DNA from: Salinarimonas sp.
GTDB taxonomy: Bacteria; Pseudomonadota; Alphaproteobacteria; Rhizobiales; Beijerinckiaceae
Direction of reading: 5' to 3'
Assembly (NCBI GenBank): GCA_020832565.1
Contig: JAFIEI010000003.1
Coordinates: forward strand, 1 to 64,000
Length of the DNA stretch: 64,000 bases
Under the pieces are notes generated by a model. It saw nothing but the letters and a program-made list of their open reading frames with translations. It was not told where the DNA came from and did not search any database. The position numbers and the translations under genes were made by a program. How positions within the stretch are numbered: position 1 is the stretch's first letter; each line of letters opens with the position of its first letter. Positions 7,617 through 16,743 of this stretch are shown here, in pieces.

Positions 7617-9047
7617 TCAGCTCTCGAAGGCGAAGGGCGAGACGCCGCGCGTGGTTTCGTCGACGGTAAGCCGCCGCAGAATCGGCGGTGCAGCGCGCTG
7701 GGCGCAGTTCTGGCGCTCGCAGAGCCGGCAATTCACGCCGATCGGTGTCGGCTCGCGCAGTTTCGGATCCATGCCCTTTGCATAGACGAGCCGGTTGGCG
7801 TATTTCAGCTCGCAGCCGAGCCCGATGACGAATTGCGCCTCCGGCTCGCCCCAGGCCTGGGCATTGCGCCGCACCGTACGCGCCAGCGAGAACCAGCGCG
7901 CCCCGTCGGGGAGTTCGACGACATCGCACAGGACGCGCCCCGGCGAGCGGAAGGTATGGTGCAGGTTCCAGCGCGGGCAGGTGCCGCCGAAACGCGAGAA
8001 CGGGAAGGAGCCCGAGGAAAACCGCTTCGACACGTTTCCTGCCGTATCGACCCGCACGAGGAAGAACGGAACGCCGCGCGCGCTCGGGCGCGCCAGCGTG
8101 GTGAGGCGGTGGGCGACCTGCTCGAAACTCGCCCCGAAACGCGCACCCAGCACCTCGACATCGTAGGCGAGGCTCTCCGCCGCCTGGAGAAAGGGCTCAT
8201 AAGGCATCATCACGGCAGCGGCGAAATAGTTCGCCAGCGTGATCCGCGCGAGCCGGCGCACGGCGCCGTCGCGAGCCTCGAGCGTATCCGCGATATGCGA
8301 GATCGTCTCGGCATATTCGGTGAAGGCGAGCTGGTAGGCGGCCTGGAAGGTGCGCCCGGACGGCTCGACCAACTCCGAGATCATCAGCCGCCGGCGGTGA
8401 CGGTCGAAGCGGCGCAGGGCCGATTGCATCACATCGACCGGCATGATCTGCACCCGCAGCCCGTGGCGCTCGCGCAGGCGCTCGGACAGGGCGAAGAAGA
8501 GGTCGGGCCCGGATGCTCCGAGCTCCTGCGCCAGGCGCTCGACCGCCGCTTCGAGCTCGGGGAAATGGTTGTTGGCCGCATGCAGGAAGTCGCGCACCCG
8601 CTCGACGGGCTGCTCGGGCGCCGCGCCCTCGGCGCGATCGGCATCGCCGCCGCCGGAGAGGCTGCCGCCCTCACGCAATTGGCCGTAGGCGGCAAAGAGC
8701 CGCTGTATCGCCGTGGCCAGGGTAGGCGCCGTATCGGCGATCTCGCGCAATGCGCCACGCGGCACGGGCGAATCGCGAAACAGCGGATCGGAAAAGATCT
8801 CCTCGAGCTCGCCGACGATGCGCAATTCCTCCTCGCGGGCGAATTCGCGCGGATCGATGTCGTAGACCTCGGCCAGCTTGATCAGCACCTGCGCCGTGAC
8901 CGGGCGCTGATTGCGCTCGATGAGGTTGAGATAGCTCACCGAGATGCCGAGCTCCGTCGCCATCGCGGTCTGGGAGAGACCGAGATCCTGGCGCAGGCGG
9001 CGCAGGCGCCCGCCGGCCATGATCTTGCGTGCAGCATCGTCGCTCAT
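7617..9047 (-). CDS. ScfR/RamB-type transcriptional regulator of short-chain fatty-acid metabolism
   Basis: A 476-residue regulator. An N-terminal XRE helix-turn-helix (about residues 14-68, LRRLRQDLGLSQTAMATELGIS then YLNLIERNQRPV) is followed by an IrrE/ImmA-like region. The C-terminal domain of DUF2083 type has cysteines in NCRLCERQNCAQR. This is the organisation of ScfR and of actinobacterial RamB, which control acetate and propionate utilisation. It is divergent from isocitrate lyase aceA, the expected target, and the region between them contains repeated TTTTACAA-type elements. Whether it activates or represses here cannot be read from the sequence. Confidence 0.85.
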   Translation of the reverse strand: MSDDAARKIMAGGRLRRLRQDLGLSQTAMATELGISVSYLNLIERNQRPVTAQVLIKLAEVYDIDPREFAREEELRIVGELEEIFSDPLFRDSPVPRGALREIADTAPTLATAIQRLFAAYGQLREGGSLSGGGDADRAEGAAPEQPVERVRDFLHAANNHFPELEAAVERLAQELGASGPDLFFALSERLRERHGLRVQIMPVDVMQSALRRFDRHRRRLMISELVEPSGRTFQAAYQLAFTEYAETISHIADTLEARDGAVRRLARITLANYFAAAVMMPYEPFLQAAESLAYDVEVLGARFGASFEQVAHRLTTLARPSARGVPFFLVRVDTAGNVSKRFSSGSFPFSRFGGTCPRWNLHHTFRSPGRVLCDVVELPDGARWFSLARTVRRNAQAWGEPEAQFVIGLGCELKYANRLVYAKGMDPKLREPTPIGVNCRLCERQNCAQRAAPPILRRLTVDETTRGVSPFAFES

Positions 9048-9255
9048 CAGTTTGGCCTTTTACAAGTTTTGACAATTTTACAGGTCGACAATTGTGTTGA
9101 TTTCACTGCGCGACTTTTTCCAAAAATTGTCCGTCTTGCTCATCGCAGCGCAACATAGCATCAATATCGACAGGTTCCAGCGGTCATTTCGAGGAAATGC
9201 CGATCGCTACGACCAAAGTTGTAAAAAACATGTCGATGATGTCGAGGAGACAGTG
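9048..9255. promoter_or_regulatory. scfR-aceA divergent control region with repeated TTTTACAA elements
   Basis: AT-rich 208-base spacer in otherwise GC-rich sequence. TTTTACAA occurs at 9058-9065, TTTTACAG at 9076-9083, and the inverted copy TTGTAAAA at 9219-9226. ACAATT-type half sites also occur near 9072 and 9088. Two copies lie beside the scfR start and one just before the aceA start, as expected for a regulator acting on itself and on aceA. That ScfR is the protein bound is inference from the neighbourhood. Confidence 0.5.
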
Positions 9256-10566
<1,311 letters not shown>

Positions 10567-10576
10567 TGATCCCGGC

Positions 10577-10600
10577 CCGGCGGGAGCGCATGCCCGCCGG
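10577..10600 (+). other. intergenic hairpin after aceA
   Basis: CCGGCGGG and CCCGCCGG form an eight-base-pair stem around an eight-base loop, eleven bases past the aceA stop. No T-run follows, so this is more likely an mRNA-stabilising or processing hairpin than a full terminator before the small downstream gene. Confidence 0.4.
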
Positions 10601-10646
10601 CCGTCCGAGACGATAATCTCAATCAGCCCTTTCAGGAGATATGATC

Positions 10647-10871
10647 ATGCCCAACGTCAAGGAACGCGCCGAAGATCTGGCCATCACCATGGACGAGAAG
10701 CAGCAGGCGGCGATTCGTATGCTCGCCAACCAGCTCCACCGGCTCAATGCGGCCGTTGCGGAAGCGGTGAATTCCGGCCTCTCGATCGAATTGCAGCGCG
10801 CCTCGCGCCATCACCATCAGGACGGCTATTGGGGCGATCTCCTCACGCCGATCATCGTCAAGCAGAAGTGA
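10647..10871 (+). CDS. small helical protein encoded downstream of isocitrate lyase
   Basis: A 74-residue protein (MPNVKERAEDLAITMDEKQ...), hydrophilic and mostly helical, with a His cluster ASRHHHQDG near residue 60 and a basic C-terminus IIVKQK. I do not recognise a family. The ATG at 10647 lies eight bases from AGGAG, better than the ATG at 10641 that nearly abuts it. It lies 80 bases behind aceA on the same strand and ahead of a strong terminator, so it probably belongs to the aceA transcript; the function is unknown. Confidence 0.65.
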   Translation: MPNVKERAEDLAITMDEKQQAAIRMLANQLHRLNAAVAEAVNSGLSIELQRASRHHHQDGYWGDLLTPIIVKQK

Positions 10872-10903
10872 TTGCTACCCAGGAGTTTCGAGGCGGACCC
10901 TCG

Positions 10904-10940
10904 TGCGGCATCCGAGCATTCTAACGCTTCGGGTGCCGCA
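10904..10940 (+). other. 12-base-pair hairpin ahead of the terminator
   Basis: TGCGGCATCCGA and TCGGGTGCCGCA pair over twelve positions with one G-T pair, around a 13-base loop. The hairpin sits between the small ORF and the T-tailed terminator at 10951, giving two consecutive structures at the 3' end of the transcript. Confidence 0.5.
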
Positions 10941-10950
10941 CCACCTCCAA

Positions 10951-10983
10951 CGGGGCCTGTCGTATCGGCAGGCCCCGCTTTTG
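10951..10983 (+). terminator. rho-independent terminator of the aceA transcript
   Basis: CGGGGCCTG and CAGGCCCCG form a perfect nine-base-pair stem with a nine-base loop, followed by CTTTTGC. The T tract is short. It lies between two convergent genes and may serve both directions. Confidence 0.7.
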
Positions 10984-10998
10984 CATGCGGCTGAGGCA

Positions 10999-11922
10999 TC
11001 ACTCCGCCGCGATTGCCGGCGGCTCTGACGGGCGCGCGACGAAGACCTCGCCGGCGGCGAGCACTTCGGCAAGGGCGGCGCAGAGGGCGCGCCCGACCTC
11101 GTCGAACCAGCCATGCGGCGTCAGGGTCGCCTCGTGCATGTAGAGCGCCCGGTTGATTTCAATCTGCAGCGCGTGGCGATGTCCGGAAGGCTCGCCGTAA
11201 TGCTCGGTGATGAAGCCGCCTGCATAGGGCTTGTTGCGCATCACCCCGAAGCCGCGCGCGCGCAGGGCGGCCTCGGCGAGATCGGTCAGCACGTTGCTGC
11301 AGCTCGAGCCGTAGCGGTCGCCGAGGACGATATCGGCCTGGCCGAGTGATTCGGCGGACAGGCTGGTCGAGGGCATCGAATGACAATCGATCAGGCAGGC
11401 ATAGCCGAAATTGTCCTGCGCCCGGGTAATCAGCCGCCGCAGGGCACGGTGATAGGGTTTGTAGAGCGCCTCGATCCGCGCGAGGCCCTCGCGGACGGGC
11501 AGGCGCCCGGTATAGATCTCATGGCCATCGGCGACGATGCGCGGGATGGTGCCGAGCCCGCCAGCGACGCGGATCGAGCGGGTATTGGCGAAAGCGGGCA
11601 GGCGGCCCTCGAACATGCGTGGGTCGAGCTCGTAGGGCTCGCGGTTGAGATCGAGATAGGCGCGAGGGAACCGGGCGCGCATCAGCGGCGCGCCATGGGC
11701 GACCATCGGCGCGAACAGCCGGTCGACATAGGCGTCTTCCGAGCGGCGGATGGTATGCGCACTCAGGCGCCCGCGATCGAGGAAAGCCTGCGGATAGAGA
11801 TTGCCGGAATGGGGAGAGTTGAAGACGAAACCGCTCGTCACCCGCTCGGGGATGGCGATTTCGAAGGGCGGATCGAACAGCGCTTCCGGCCCATGCTCCG
11901 CCTTGGCCTGCATGCCCGCCAT
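10999..11922 (-). CDS. N-formylglutamate amidohydrolase family protein
   Basis: A 307-residue protein of the HutG-type N-formylglutamate amidohydrolase (FGase) family. Family landmarks are FVFNSPHSGNLYP, RSEDAYVDRLF, ARFPRAYLDLNREPYELD, CLIDCHSMPS, NKPYAGGFITEHYGEPSG and LQIEINRALYM. The conserved His and Glu residues resemble the zinc-dependent amidohydrolase core. True HutG finishes histidine degradation by releasing formate from N-formylglutamate; no hut genes accompany it here, so it may act on another N-formyl or N-acyl substrate. The start at 11922 is preferred over 12048 because the upstream 42 residues look non-coding; the ribosome binding site is weak. Confidence 0.85.
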   Translation of the reverse strand: MAGMQAKAEHGPEALFDPPFEIAIPERVTSGFVFNSPHSGNLYPQAFLDRGRLSAHTIRRSEDAYVDRLFAPMVAHGAPLMRARFPRAYLDLNREPYELDPRMFEGRLPAFANTRSIRVAGGLGTIPRIVADGHEIYTGRLPVREGLARIEALYKPYHRALRRLITRAQDNFGYACLIDCHSMPSTSLSAESLGQADIVLGDRYGSSCSNVLTDLAEAALRARGFGVMRNKPYAGGFITEHYGEPSGHRHALQIEINRALYMHEATLTPHGWFDEVGRALCAALAEVLAAGEVFVARPSEPPAIAAE

Positions 11923-12240
11923 GTCAGCCGAATCTTTCAATCGCCTGATTCCCTCACACCGTTCCACCACGCCGATGCCGGCTCGCACCAATCTTTCGCG
12001 GGGGCACGCAGAAGGCAAGTGCATTCGAGAGCATTCAGGTGCAATCATGCGCGAGCGCGTTGTCGACGTGGCTGCATTTGCCCGCGATTCCGGTTCGGGC
12101 TGTGTTTCGTGTCCATCTGCGAAAGCGCCTTTGCGCTTCGCTTTTTTGGGGGTGCGACACCGTTTTCACGTGATCTTTACCCGCGACACGCTTTATGAAA
12201 TGAGTTTGAGGGGAAGCCGGGATCGGCAATGCGGGACACC
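11923..12240. other. 318-base spacer upstream of cpdR, with a plus-strand terminator
   Basis: Lies between the divergent amidohydrolase and cpdR genes. No protein-coding frame is convincing. It holds a plus-strand terminator-like hairpin at 12119-12147 that no upstream plus-strand gene explains, and a short GGTG-CGA-CACC inverted repeat just after it. Promoters for both flanking genes should be in here. Confidence 0.5.
12119..12147 (+). terminator. intrinsic terminator in the region leading to cpdR
   Basis: GCGAAAGCGC and GCGCTTCGC form a nine-base-pair stem with one bulged A and a short CTTT loop, followed directly by six T residues. Because the gene to the left is on the other strand, this would end either a short untranslated RNA or an attenuated cpdR leader transcript. 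Confidence 0.6.
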
Positions 12241-12597
12241 ATGAAGATACTACTCGCCGAAGACGACAACGACATGCGCCGCTTCCTCGTGAAGGCGCTG
12301 CAGAATGCGGGCTACGATGTGGCCTCCTTCGATAACGGGCTGTCGGCCTATAACCGGTTGCGCGAGGAGCCGTTCGAGCTGCTTCTCACCGATATCGTAA
12401 TGCCGGAGATGGACGGAATCGAACTCGCCCGCCGGGCGACGGAGCTCGATCCGGATATCAAGGTGATGTTCATCACGGGCTTTGCCGCCGTGGCGCTCAA
12501 CGCCGATTCGGAGACTCCCAAGGATGCCAAGGTGCTGTCGAAGCCCTTCCACCTGAAGGATCTCGTCGGCGAAGTGGAAAAACTCCTCGCCGCCTGA
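12241..12597 (+). CDS. cpdR: CpdR-type single-domain response regulator
   Basis: A 118-residue lone receiver domain, MKILLAEDDNDMRRFLVKALQ at its start. It contains the acidic pocket (Glu/Asp/Asp near residues 7-9), the phosphoacceptor Asp in LLLTDIVMPEMDGIE, the Thr in VMFITGFAAVALN and the Lys in VLSKPFHLKDLV. The sequence is that of CpdR, which in Caulobacter and rhizobia is phosphorylated through ChpT and, when unphosphorylated, primes ClpXP degradation of cell-cycle proteins at the pole. An ATG twelve bases upstream (12229) is an alternative start; the chosen one matches the usual MKKILLAED beginning. Confidence 0.92.
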   Translation: MKILLAEDDNDMRRFLVKALQNAGYDVASFDNGLSAYNRLREEPFELLLTDIVMPEMDGIELARRATELDPDIKVMFITGFAAVALNADSETPKDAKVLSKPFHLKDLVGEVEKLLAA

Positions 12598-12691
12598 AGA
12601 TTTCCTCTTCAAGCCGCTTGCGCCGCCGATGCGGGTTCGCTATACGCGCTCCCACGGCAGCGGCACAAACGGCCCGCCGCCGAGCCAAGAT

Positions 12692-12766
12692 GGGCGCGTA
12701 GCTCAGCGGGAGAGCACTACGTTGACATCGTAGGGGTCGCTGGTTCAATCCCAGCCGCGCCCACCA
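12692..12766 (+). tRNA. tRNA-Val(GAC)
   Basis: A full cloverleaf can be drawn. The acceptor arms are GGGCGCG and CGCGCCC, and the D-arm is GCTCAGCGGGAGAGC. The anticodon stem CTACG/CGTAG encloses TTGACAT (anticodon GAC at 12724-12726). The T-arm is GCTGG TTCAATC CCAGC, and CCA is encoded at 12764-12766. No integrase or attachment-site duplication lies next to it. Confidence 0.97.
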
Positions 12767-12960
12767 TCTTGAACTTCTTGAAATCGCAGTAGCAATCATC
12801 GCCGACGGCGCACCGATGCGTCGCAGATACGCGGTGCCGATGAATGGGCGCGGCGTTCGCTACGGTATCCCGGCCTTGCGCTGCTCACCCTGCGTCGGGC
12901 CTTGAGCCCGGCTGCGACGCGATGCGTCGAGAGCGGTTTTGCCCGTGCACCATCCCTCAA

Positions 12961-12993
12961 CAAAAACGGCCCCCGGATTGCTCCGAGGGCCGC
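12961..12993 (-). terminator. terminator of the tctB-tctA-tctC operon
   Basis: CGGCCCCCGGA and TCCGAGGGCCG pair over eleven positions with one mismatch around TTGC. On the minus strand the stem is followed by five T residues (AAAAA at 12962-12966 on the plus strand). It sits 27 bases past the tctC stop. Confidence 0.85.
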
Positions 12994-13019
12994 GTTGATC
13001 GTCTTTCTGATGGGCCAGA

Positions 13020-13952
13020 TCAGTTGGCCATCACCTCTTCGGTGGCGGCGCGGATGCGGCGGACGTTTTCTTCCATCTCATCCTGGCCCATGAACACCAC
13101 CGGGAAGAAGGTGTTGTCCTCGGTGATGGCGCGGAAGTCCTCATTGGTGGAGGCGAATTCTGCTGCCGCGATCAGGCGCTCCTTGGCTTCGTCGGGAATG
13201 CCGGCCGGCACCACGATGGAGCGGTAATCCTCGATCGAATAGTCATAGCCCAGCTCCATCAGGGTCGGCGTATCCGGATAGAACGGGCTGCGCTCGGCCG
13301 AGAGGAAGGCCGCGACGACCATTTCGCCGGTCGGCGTGTACTGGGCATGCGTGCCGCCCGAATAGGCGAAGTCGACTTCCTTGCCGAGCACGAGCGGTGC
13401 CATGCCGCCGCCGCCGCCAGTCGGCACGATGGCGAGGTCGAGGCCCTCGATCTCGGCGACGCGACGGATGATGGCTTCGTCCAGCGGCGTCTGCTGGGCG
13501 TAGGTCATCGGGTTTTCCTTACCGTACTCGATGATCTCGTCGAAGGTCTGGAAAGGCTGCTCGGCGGAGGTGACGAGGGCGTTCTGGCCCACGGCGAGGG
13601 CAGCGAGATACTCGAAATCGTCGATCTCGTACTCGACCTCGGTAATGATCGGCGTGAAGGTCAGCGCGGTGAGGCCGCCGAAGAGGAAGGTGTAGCCCTC
13701 GTCGGTGTTGTTCGCGAGGCGCGTATAGGCGACGGCCGCGCCGCCACCGGGCTGGTTCACCACGTTCACCGGCTGGCCGAGATACTCTTCCATGACATTG
13801 GCGAGCACGCGGCCCTGAATGTCGGTGGAGCCGCCGGGGGCGAAGCCGATCACCATGGTGAGCGGCCGCTCGGGCCAGGTATCGGCATGAGCAGCACCCA
13901 TCGGCGCGGCCATCAGCATCACGCTGGCGGAAGCAAGGAGGAGTTTCTTCAT
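13020..13952 (-). CDS. tctC: tripartite tricarboxylate transporter substrate-binding protein, TctC/Bug family
   Basis: A 310-residue periplasmic binding protein. An N-terminal signal peptide (KKLLLASASVMLMAAPMGAAHA) leads into DTWPERPLTMVIGFAPGGSTDIQGR, the usual Bug-family opening, and GQPVNVVNQPGGGAAVAY follows. It presents a carboxylate (citrate, tricarballylate or related acid; the substrate cannot be read) to the TctA/TctB membrane proteins. It overlaps the tctA stop by four bases (ATGA), so it is the last gene of the operon and is followed by a strong terminator. Confidence 0.92.
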   Translation of the reverse strand: MKKLLLASASVMLMAAPMGAAHADTWPERPLTMVIGFAPGGSTDIQGRVLANVMEEYLGQPVNVVNQPGGGAAVAYTRLANNTDEGYTFLFGGLTALTFTPIITEVEYEIDDFEYLAALAVGQNALVTSAEQPFQTFDEIIEYGKENPMTYAQQTPLDEAIIRRVAEIEGLDLAIVPTGGGGGMAPLVLGKEVDFAYSGGTHAQYTPTGEMVVAAFLSAERSPFYPDTPTLMELGYDYSIEDYRSIVVPAGIPDEAKERLIAAAEFASTNEDFRAITEDNTFFPVVFMGQDEMEENVRRIRAATEEVMAN

Positions 13953-15517
13953 GGATTGGTTTCCTTCGTTACCCGCTCTTGGTGAGCGGTCGTTTCAGTC
14001 TGCCCTCGCGCTGGCGCGGGGGCGGCCGGTTTGCCCACGGTCACCGTCCGGTACGCCAGCATCGCAAGGGCGACGAGGGTGCAGAAGATGAAGAACAGGG
14101 CAATCGGGCGATTGAGCAGGATCATCCAATCGCCACGCGAAAGGATAATACTCTGCCGCAGGTTTAGCTCCAACATCGGTGTGATGATGAAGGCGACCAG
14201 GAATGTAACGAACGAGTAATCGTACTTCTTCATCAGGAAGCCGAGCGCAGCGAACGCGATCAGGATGATCAAGCCGAAGGCGCCATAGCCCTGAAGCATC
14301 ATGCCGGCCAAGCAGAAGAAGATCACGATCGGTATCACGACATGCGCGGGAACGCGGGTGATCTGGGCGAATACCATCAACCCGAACCAGCCGAGCGCCA
14401 GCATGATGAAGCTTGCCACGATCATCCCGGCGAAAATCGAATAGAGCAGTTCCGGCTCGTCGCGCAAAAGCAGCGGGCCGACGGTAATGCCGTGGATGGC
14501 AAAGGCGCCGATCAGCAAAGCCGCCGAGACATTGCCGGGAATACCAAGTCCGAAAAGCGGGATCAGCGCGGCGGGGATCACGGCGTTATCTGCCGATTCG
14601 GCGGCGGCGATGCCCCTTGGCTCGCCCTTTCCGAATTTCTCCGGGGTCTTCGACGCTTTCTGCGCCATGCCATAAGACATGAAGGAGCCGACGGAGGGGC
14701 CGAGCCCGGGCAAGGCGCCGACAAATGTGCCGATTCCGGTGCCGCGCAGTATGGTGGGGGTGATCATGCGCAGGATTGGCCAGGTGATGTGATCGTCCGG
14801 GCGATGCTCGAGCTTGACCGCCATGGTCGCCCGCTCCTTGCGCAGGCGCTCCGATTGCACGAACATTTCCGACAGGGCCAGTGTCCCGATCGCAACCGCG
14901 ATCAGCGGCATGCCTTCCATCAGCTCCGGAAAGCCGAAAGTCATGCGCGGCAGGCCGGTCTGGTTGTCGAGGCCGATGGTCCCGAGCAGGATGCCGAGCC
15001 CGCCGGCGGCGAGCCCCTTGAACAGGTTGCCGCCCGAGAGCCCGGCGATGAAGACGAGGGCGAAGGCGAGGATCGCCGCCATCTCGTAGGGGCCGAACAA
15101 CAGCGCGACCCGGGCGAAGGGAATAGCGACGAAGATCAGGATGATCGTCGCCAGGATATCACCCGCCACCGAGGCGATCAGGCCGATCTGCAGGGCCGTC
15201 TTCGGCTTTCCCTGTTTGGCCATGGGATAGCCGTCGAGGCTGGTCGCAGCCGAGGAAGCTTCGCCCGGGGCGTTGAGGAGAATGGCCGAGACGGCGCTCC
15301 CCGCCGCCGTGCCCTTCGACAGCCCGATCAGGAAGGAGATCGCGATATAGGGCGTCATGTAGAAGGTCAGCGGAATGGCGATCGCGATCGCCACGGAGCG
15401 CGACAAGCCCGGAATGACGCCGATGATGTATCCGAGCAGGACACCGCCGCCGATGCCGATGAAGGATGAAAGGGTAAGCGCTTCGCCGATGGCTGCGCCG
15501 ACAATTGAGAAGTCCAT
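13949..15517 (-). CDS. tctA: tripartite tricarboxylate transporter large permease TctA
   Basis: A 522-residue membrane protein with about twelve hydrophobic segments. TctA signatures are GVIPGLSRSVAIAIAIPLTF, GTAAGSAVSAILLNAPGEASSAATSLDGYP, the second duplicated GTFVGALPGLGPSVGS, and PALIPLFGLGIPGNVSAALLIGA. It forms the sodium- or proton-coupled channel of the three-part carboxylate uptake system. It lies three bases from tctB and overlaps tctC by four, showing tight coupling. Confidence 0.93.
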   Translation of the reverse strand: MDFSIVGAAIGEALTLSSFIGIGGGVLLGYIIGVIPGLSRSVAIAIAIPLTFYMTPYIAISFLIGLSKGTAAGSAVSAILLNAPGEASSAATSLDGYPMAKQGKPKTALQIGLIASVAGDILATIILIFVAIPFARVALLFGPYEMAAILAFALVFIAGLSGGNLFKGLAAGGLGILLGTIGLDNQTGLPRMTFGFPELMEGMPLIAVAIGTLALSEMFVQSERLRKERATMAVKLEHRPDDHITWPILRMITPTILRGTGIGTFVGALPGLGPSVGSFMSYGMAQKASKTPEKFGKGEPRGIAAAESADNAVIPAALIPLFGLGIPGNVSAALLIGAFAIHGITVGPLLLRDEPELLYSIFAGMIVASFIMLALGWFGLMVFAQITRVPAHVVIPIVIFFCLAGMMLQGYGAFGLIILIAFAALGFLMKKYDYSFVTFLVAFIITPMLELNLRQSIILSRGDWMILLNRPIALFFIFCTLVALAMLAYRTVTVGKPAAPAPARGQTETTAHQERVTKETNP

Positions 15518-15520
15518 GGC

Positions 15521-15973
15521 TCAGATCACCCCGACGCGCATCAGATAAACTGAAAGGAAGTAGAGCAGTATCACCGGGGCGATTGAGCACCCGATGAGGA
15601 TGTACCAGCGCCGTTCTCCGAGGAGGAAGAGCATGCCCGCGATCAGCGGCGCGCCGACATATGTCACCTTGAGGAAGGTCAGGAAGTAGATCCCGACGGC
15701 GACATAGGCGAAGGGCCACAACTTCCAGCCGAGATCCGGCCAGTCGATATCCAGCGAGACCGGCTTCTCGCCGGCCCGAACCATCTCCACGGTTGCCTGG
15801 ATGACCACGATGATGCCGCTGACCAGCATGATCCATGACGCAATGCGCGGAACGAGATCCGGCGGCATCTGCGCAAGCGGATTGACGCCCGCATAGTTCG
15901 GGATAACCCAGTTAAGTGCAAGCAACGCAAATCCGATCACGGCAAGGCCGGACCAGAAACTGTGCCTTGGCAT
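15521..15973 (-). CDS. tctB: tripartite tricarboxylate transporter small subunit TctB
   Basis: A 150-residue protein with four predicted membrane helices, including FWSGLAVIGFALLALNWVIP, a helix around SWIMLVSGIIVVIQAT, and two near the C-terminus ending YFLSVYLMRVGVI. Size, topology and position ahead of tctA identify TctB, the poorly conserved small permease partner. The ATG at 15973 follows an AGGGGAC element; an in-frame start at 16024 would add 17 unlikely residues. The promoter should lie in 15974-16167. Confidence 0.88.
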   Translation of the reverse strand: MPRHSFWSGLAVIGFALLALNWVIPNYAGVNPLAQMPPDLVPRIASWIMLVSGIIVVIQATVEMVRAGEKPVSLDIDWPDLGWKLWPFAYVAVGIYFLTFLKVTYVGAPLIAGMLFLLGERRWYILIGCSIAPVILLYFLSVYLMRVGVI

Positions 15974-16167
15974 GTGACGATGTCCCCTGTTTGTCGTATT
16001 TTTTTGCAGGCTGGCACATTGCACGAATTCTGCGCAAGCGAAATTTTACGTCACCGTGCTGTTAAACTGGTCAACGGCGGCGGGCGCCGACCATTAGACG
16101 CTGGGGAAAACCGGGGCGGCGTTTCTATTCTCTGGCTATTCTGCAGTGCAGCGAACGCGGCGAAAAA

Positions 16168-16734
16168 TTACTTTACGTTCAATCGCTTGAAAAGCACCGT
16201 CGTCGAATCGAGGCGGGTCGATGCAACGTCGAGGCTGTAGTCTGGAATGATGCCCGCCACCTCGTATCCCATCGCACGATAAAGCGGCTCCGCGACATCA
16301 CCGGTGCGGGTATCGAGGGTGATCATGCTACGTCCGCAGGCCCGAGCAACATTCTCCAGTTGCGTGATCAGCGCGCGGGCGATGCCGCGACGGCGGGCCC
16401 GGGGATGGACGAGAAGCTTCTTCAGATCGGCGCGGTGGGGTTGATTCGCAGGCGTGTCGATGCCGAGCTGGATGGTGCCGACGAGGCGCCCGTCAGCATT
16501 GTCGCGAGCGGCCAGCAGGATCGTCGCGCCGCTTGCGACCTGCGGCAGGATGCTGTCGCGCCAGAAAGCGCTGGCATCTTCGAAACCGAAGGGCAGTATG
16601 AAGCTGACGGCGGCGCCGTCATTGACGCAGGCATGCAGGATACCGGCGAGATCATCGAGCGCGTCGGGCATCGCCGCAGCATCGAGCCGCAGCAGATTGA
16701 ACCCGCTTGCGGGCGGTATCGGCGCATTCGTCAT
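16168..16734 (-). CDS. GNAT-family N-acetyltransferase
   Basis: A 188-residue acetyltransferase. The acetyl-CoA-binding segment is LKKLLVHPRARRRGIARALITQLE (R-x-x-G-x-G/A loop), followed by ITLDTRTGDVAEPLYRAMGYEVAG, the usual last strand and helix. The acyl acceptor is unknown. It starts 10 bases downstream of the XRE-cupin regulator gene on the same strand, so the two form an operon; such pairs often act on small amines or amino acids, which is only a hint. Confidence 0.88.
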   Translation of the reverse strand: MTNAPIPPASGFNLLRLDAAAMPDALDDLAGILHACVNDGAAVSFILPFGFEDASAFWRDSILPQVASGATILLAARDNADGRLVGTIQLGIDTPANQPHRADLKKLLVHPRARRRGIARALITQLENVARACGRSMITLDTRTGDVAEPLYRAMGYEVAGIIPDYSLDVASTRLDSTTVLFKRLNVK

Positions 16735-16743
16735 GGGGCAGCC

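Noticed and set aside
7584..9158. 524-codon frame antisense to scfR
   Set aside because: Shadow of the ScfR-type gene, which has intact helix-turn-helix and C-terminal domains.
12692..12766. tRNA-Val as an integration site
   Set aside because: No duplicated 3' end, integrase or phage gene within reach; the flanking genes are ordinary chromosomal ones.
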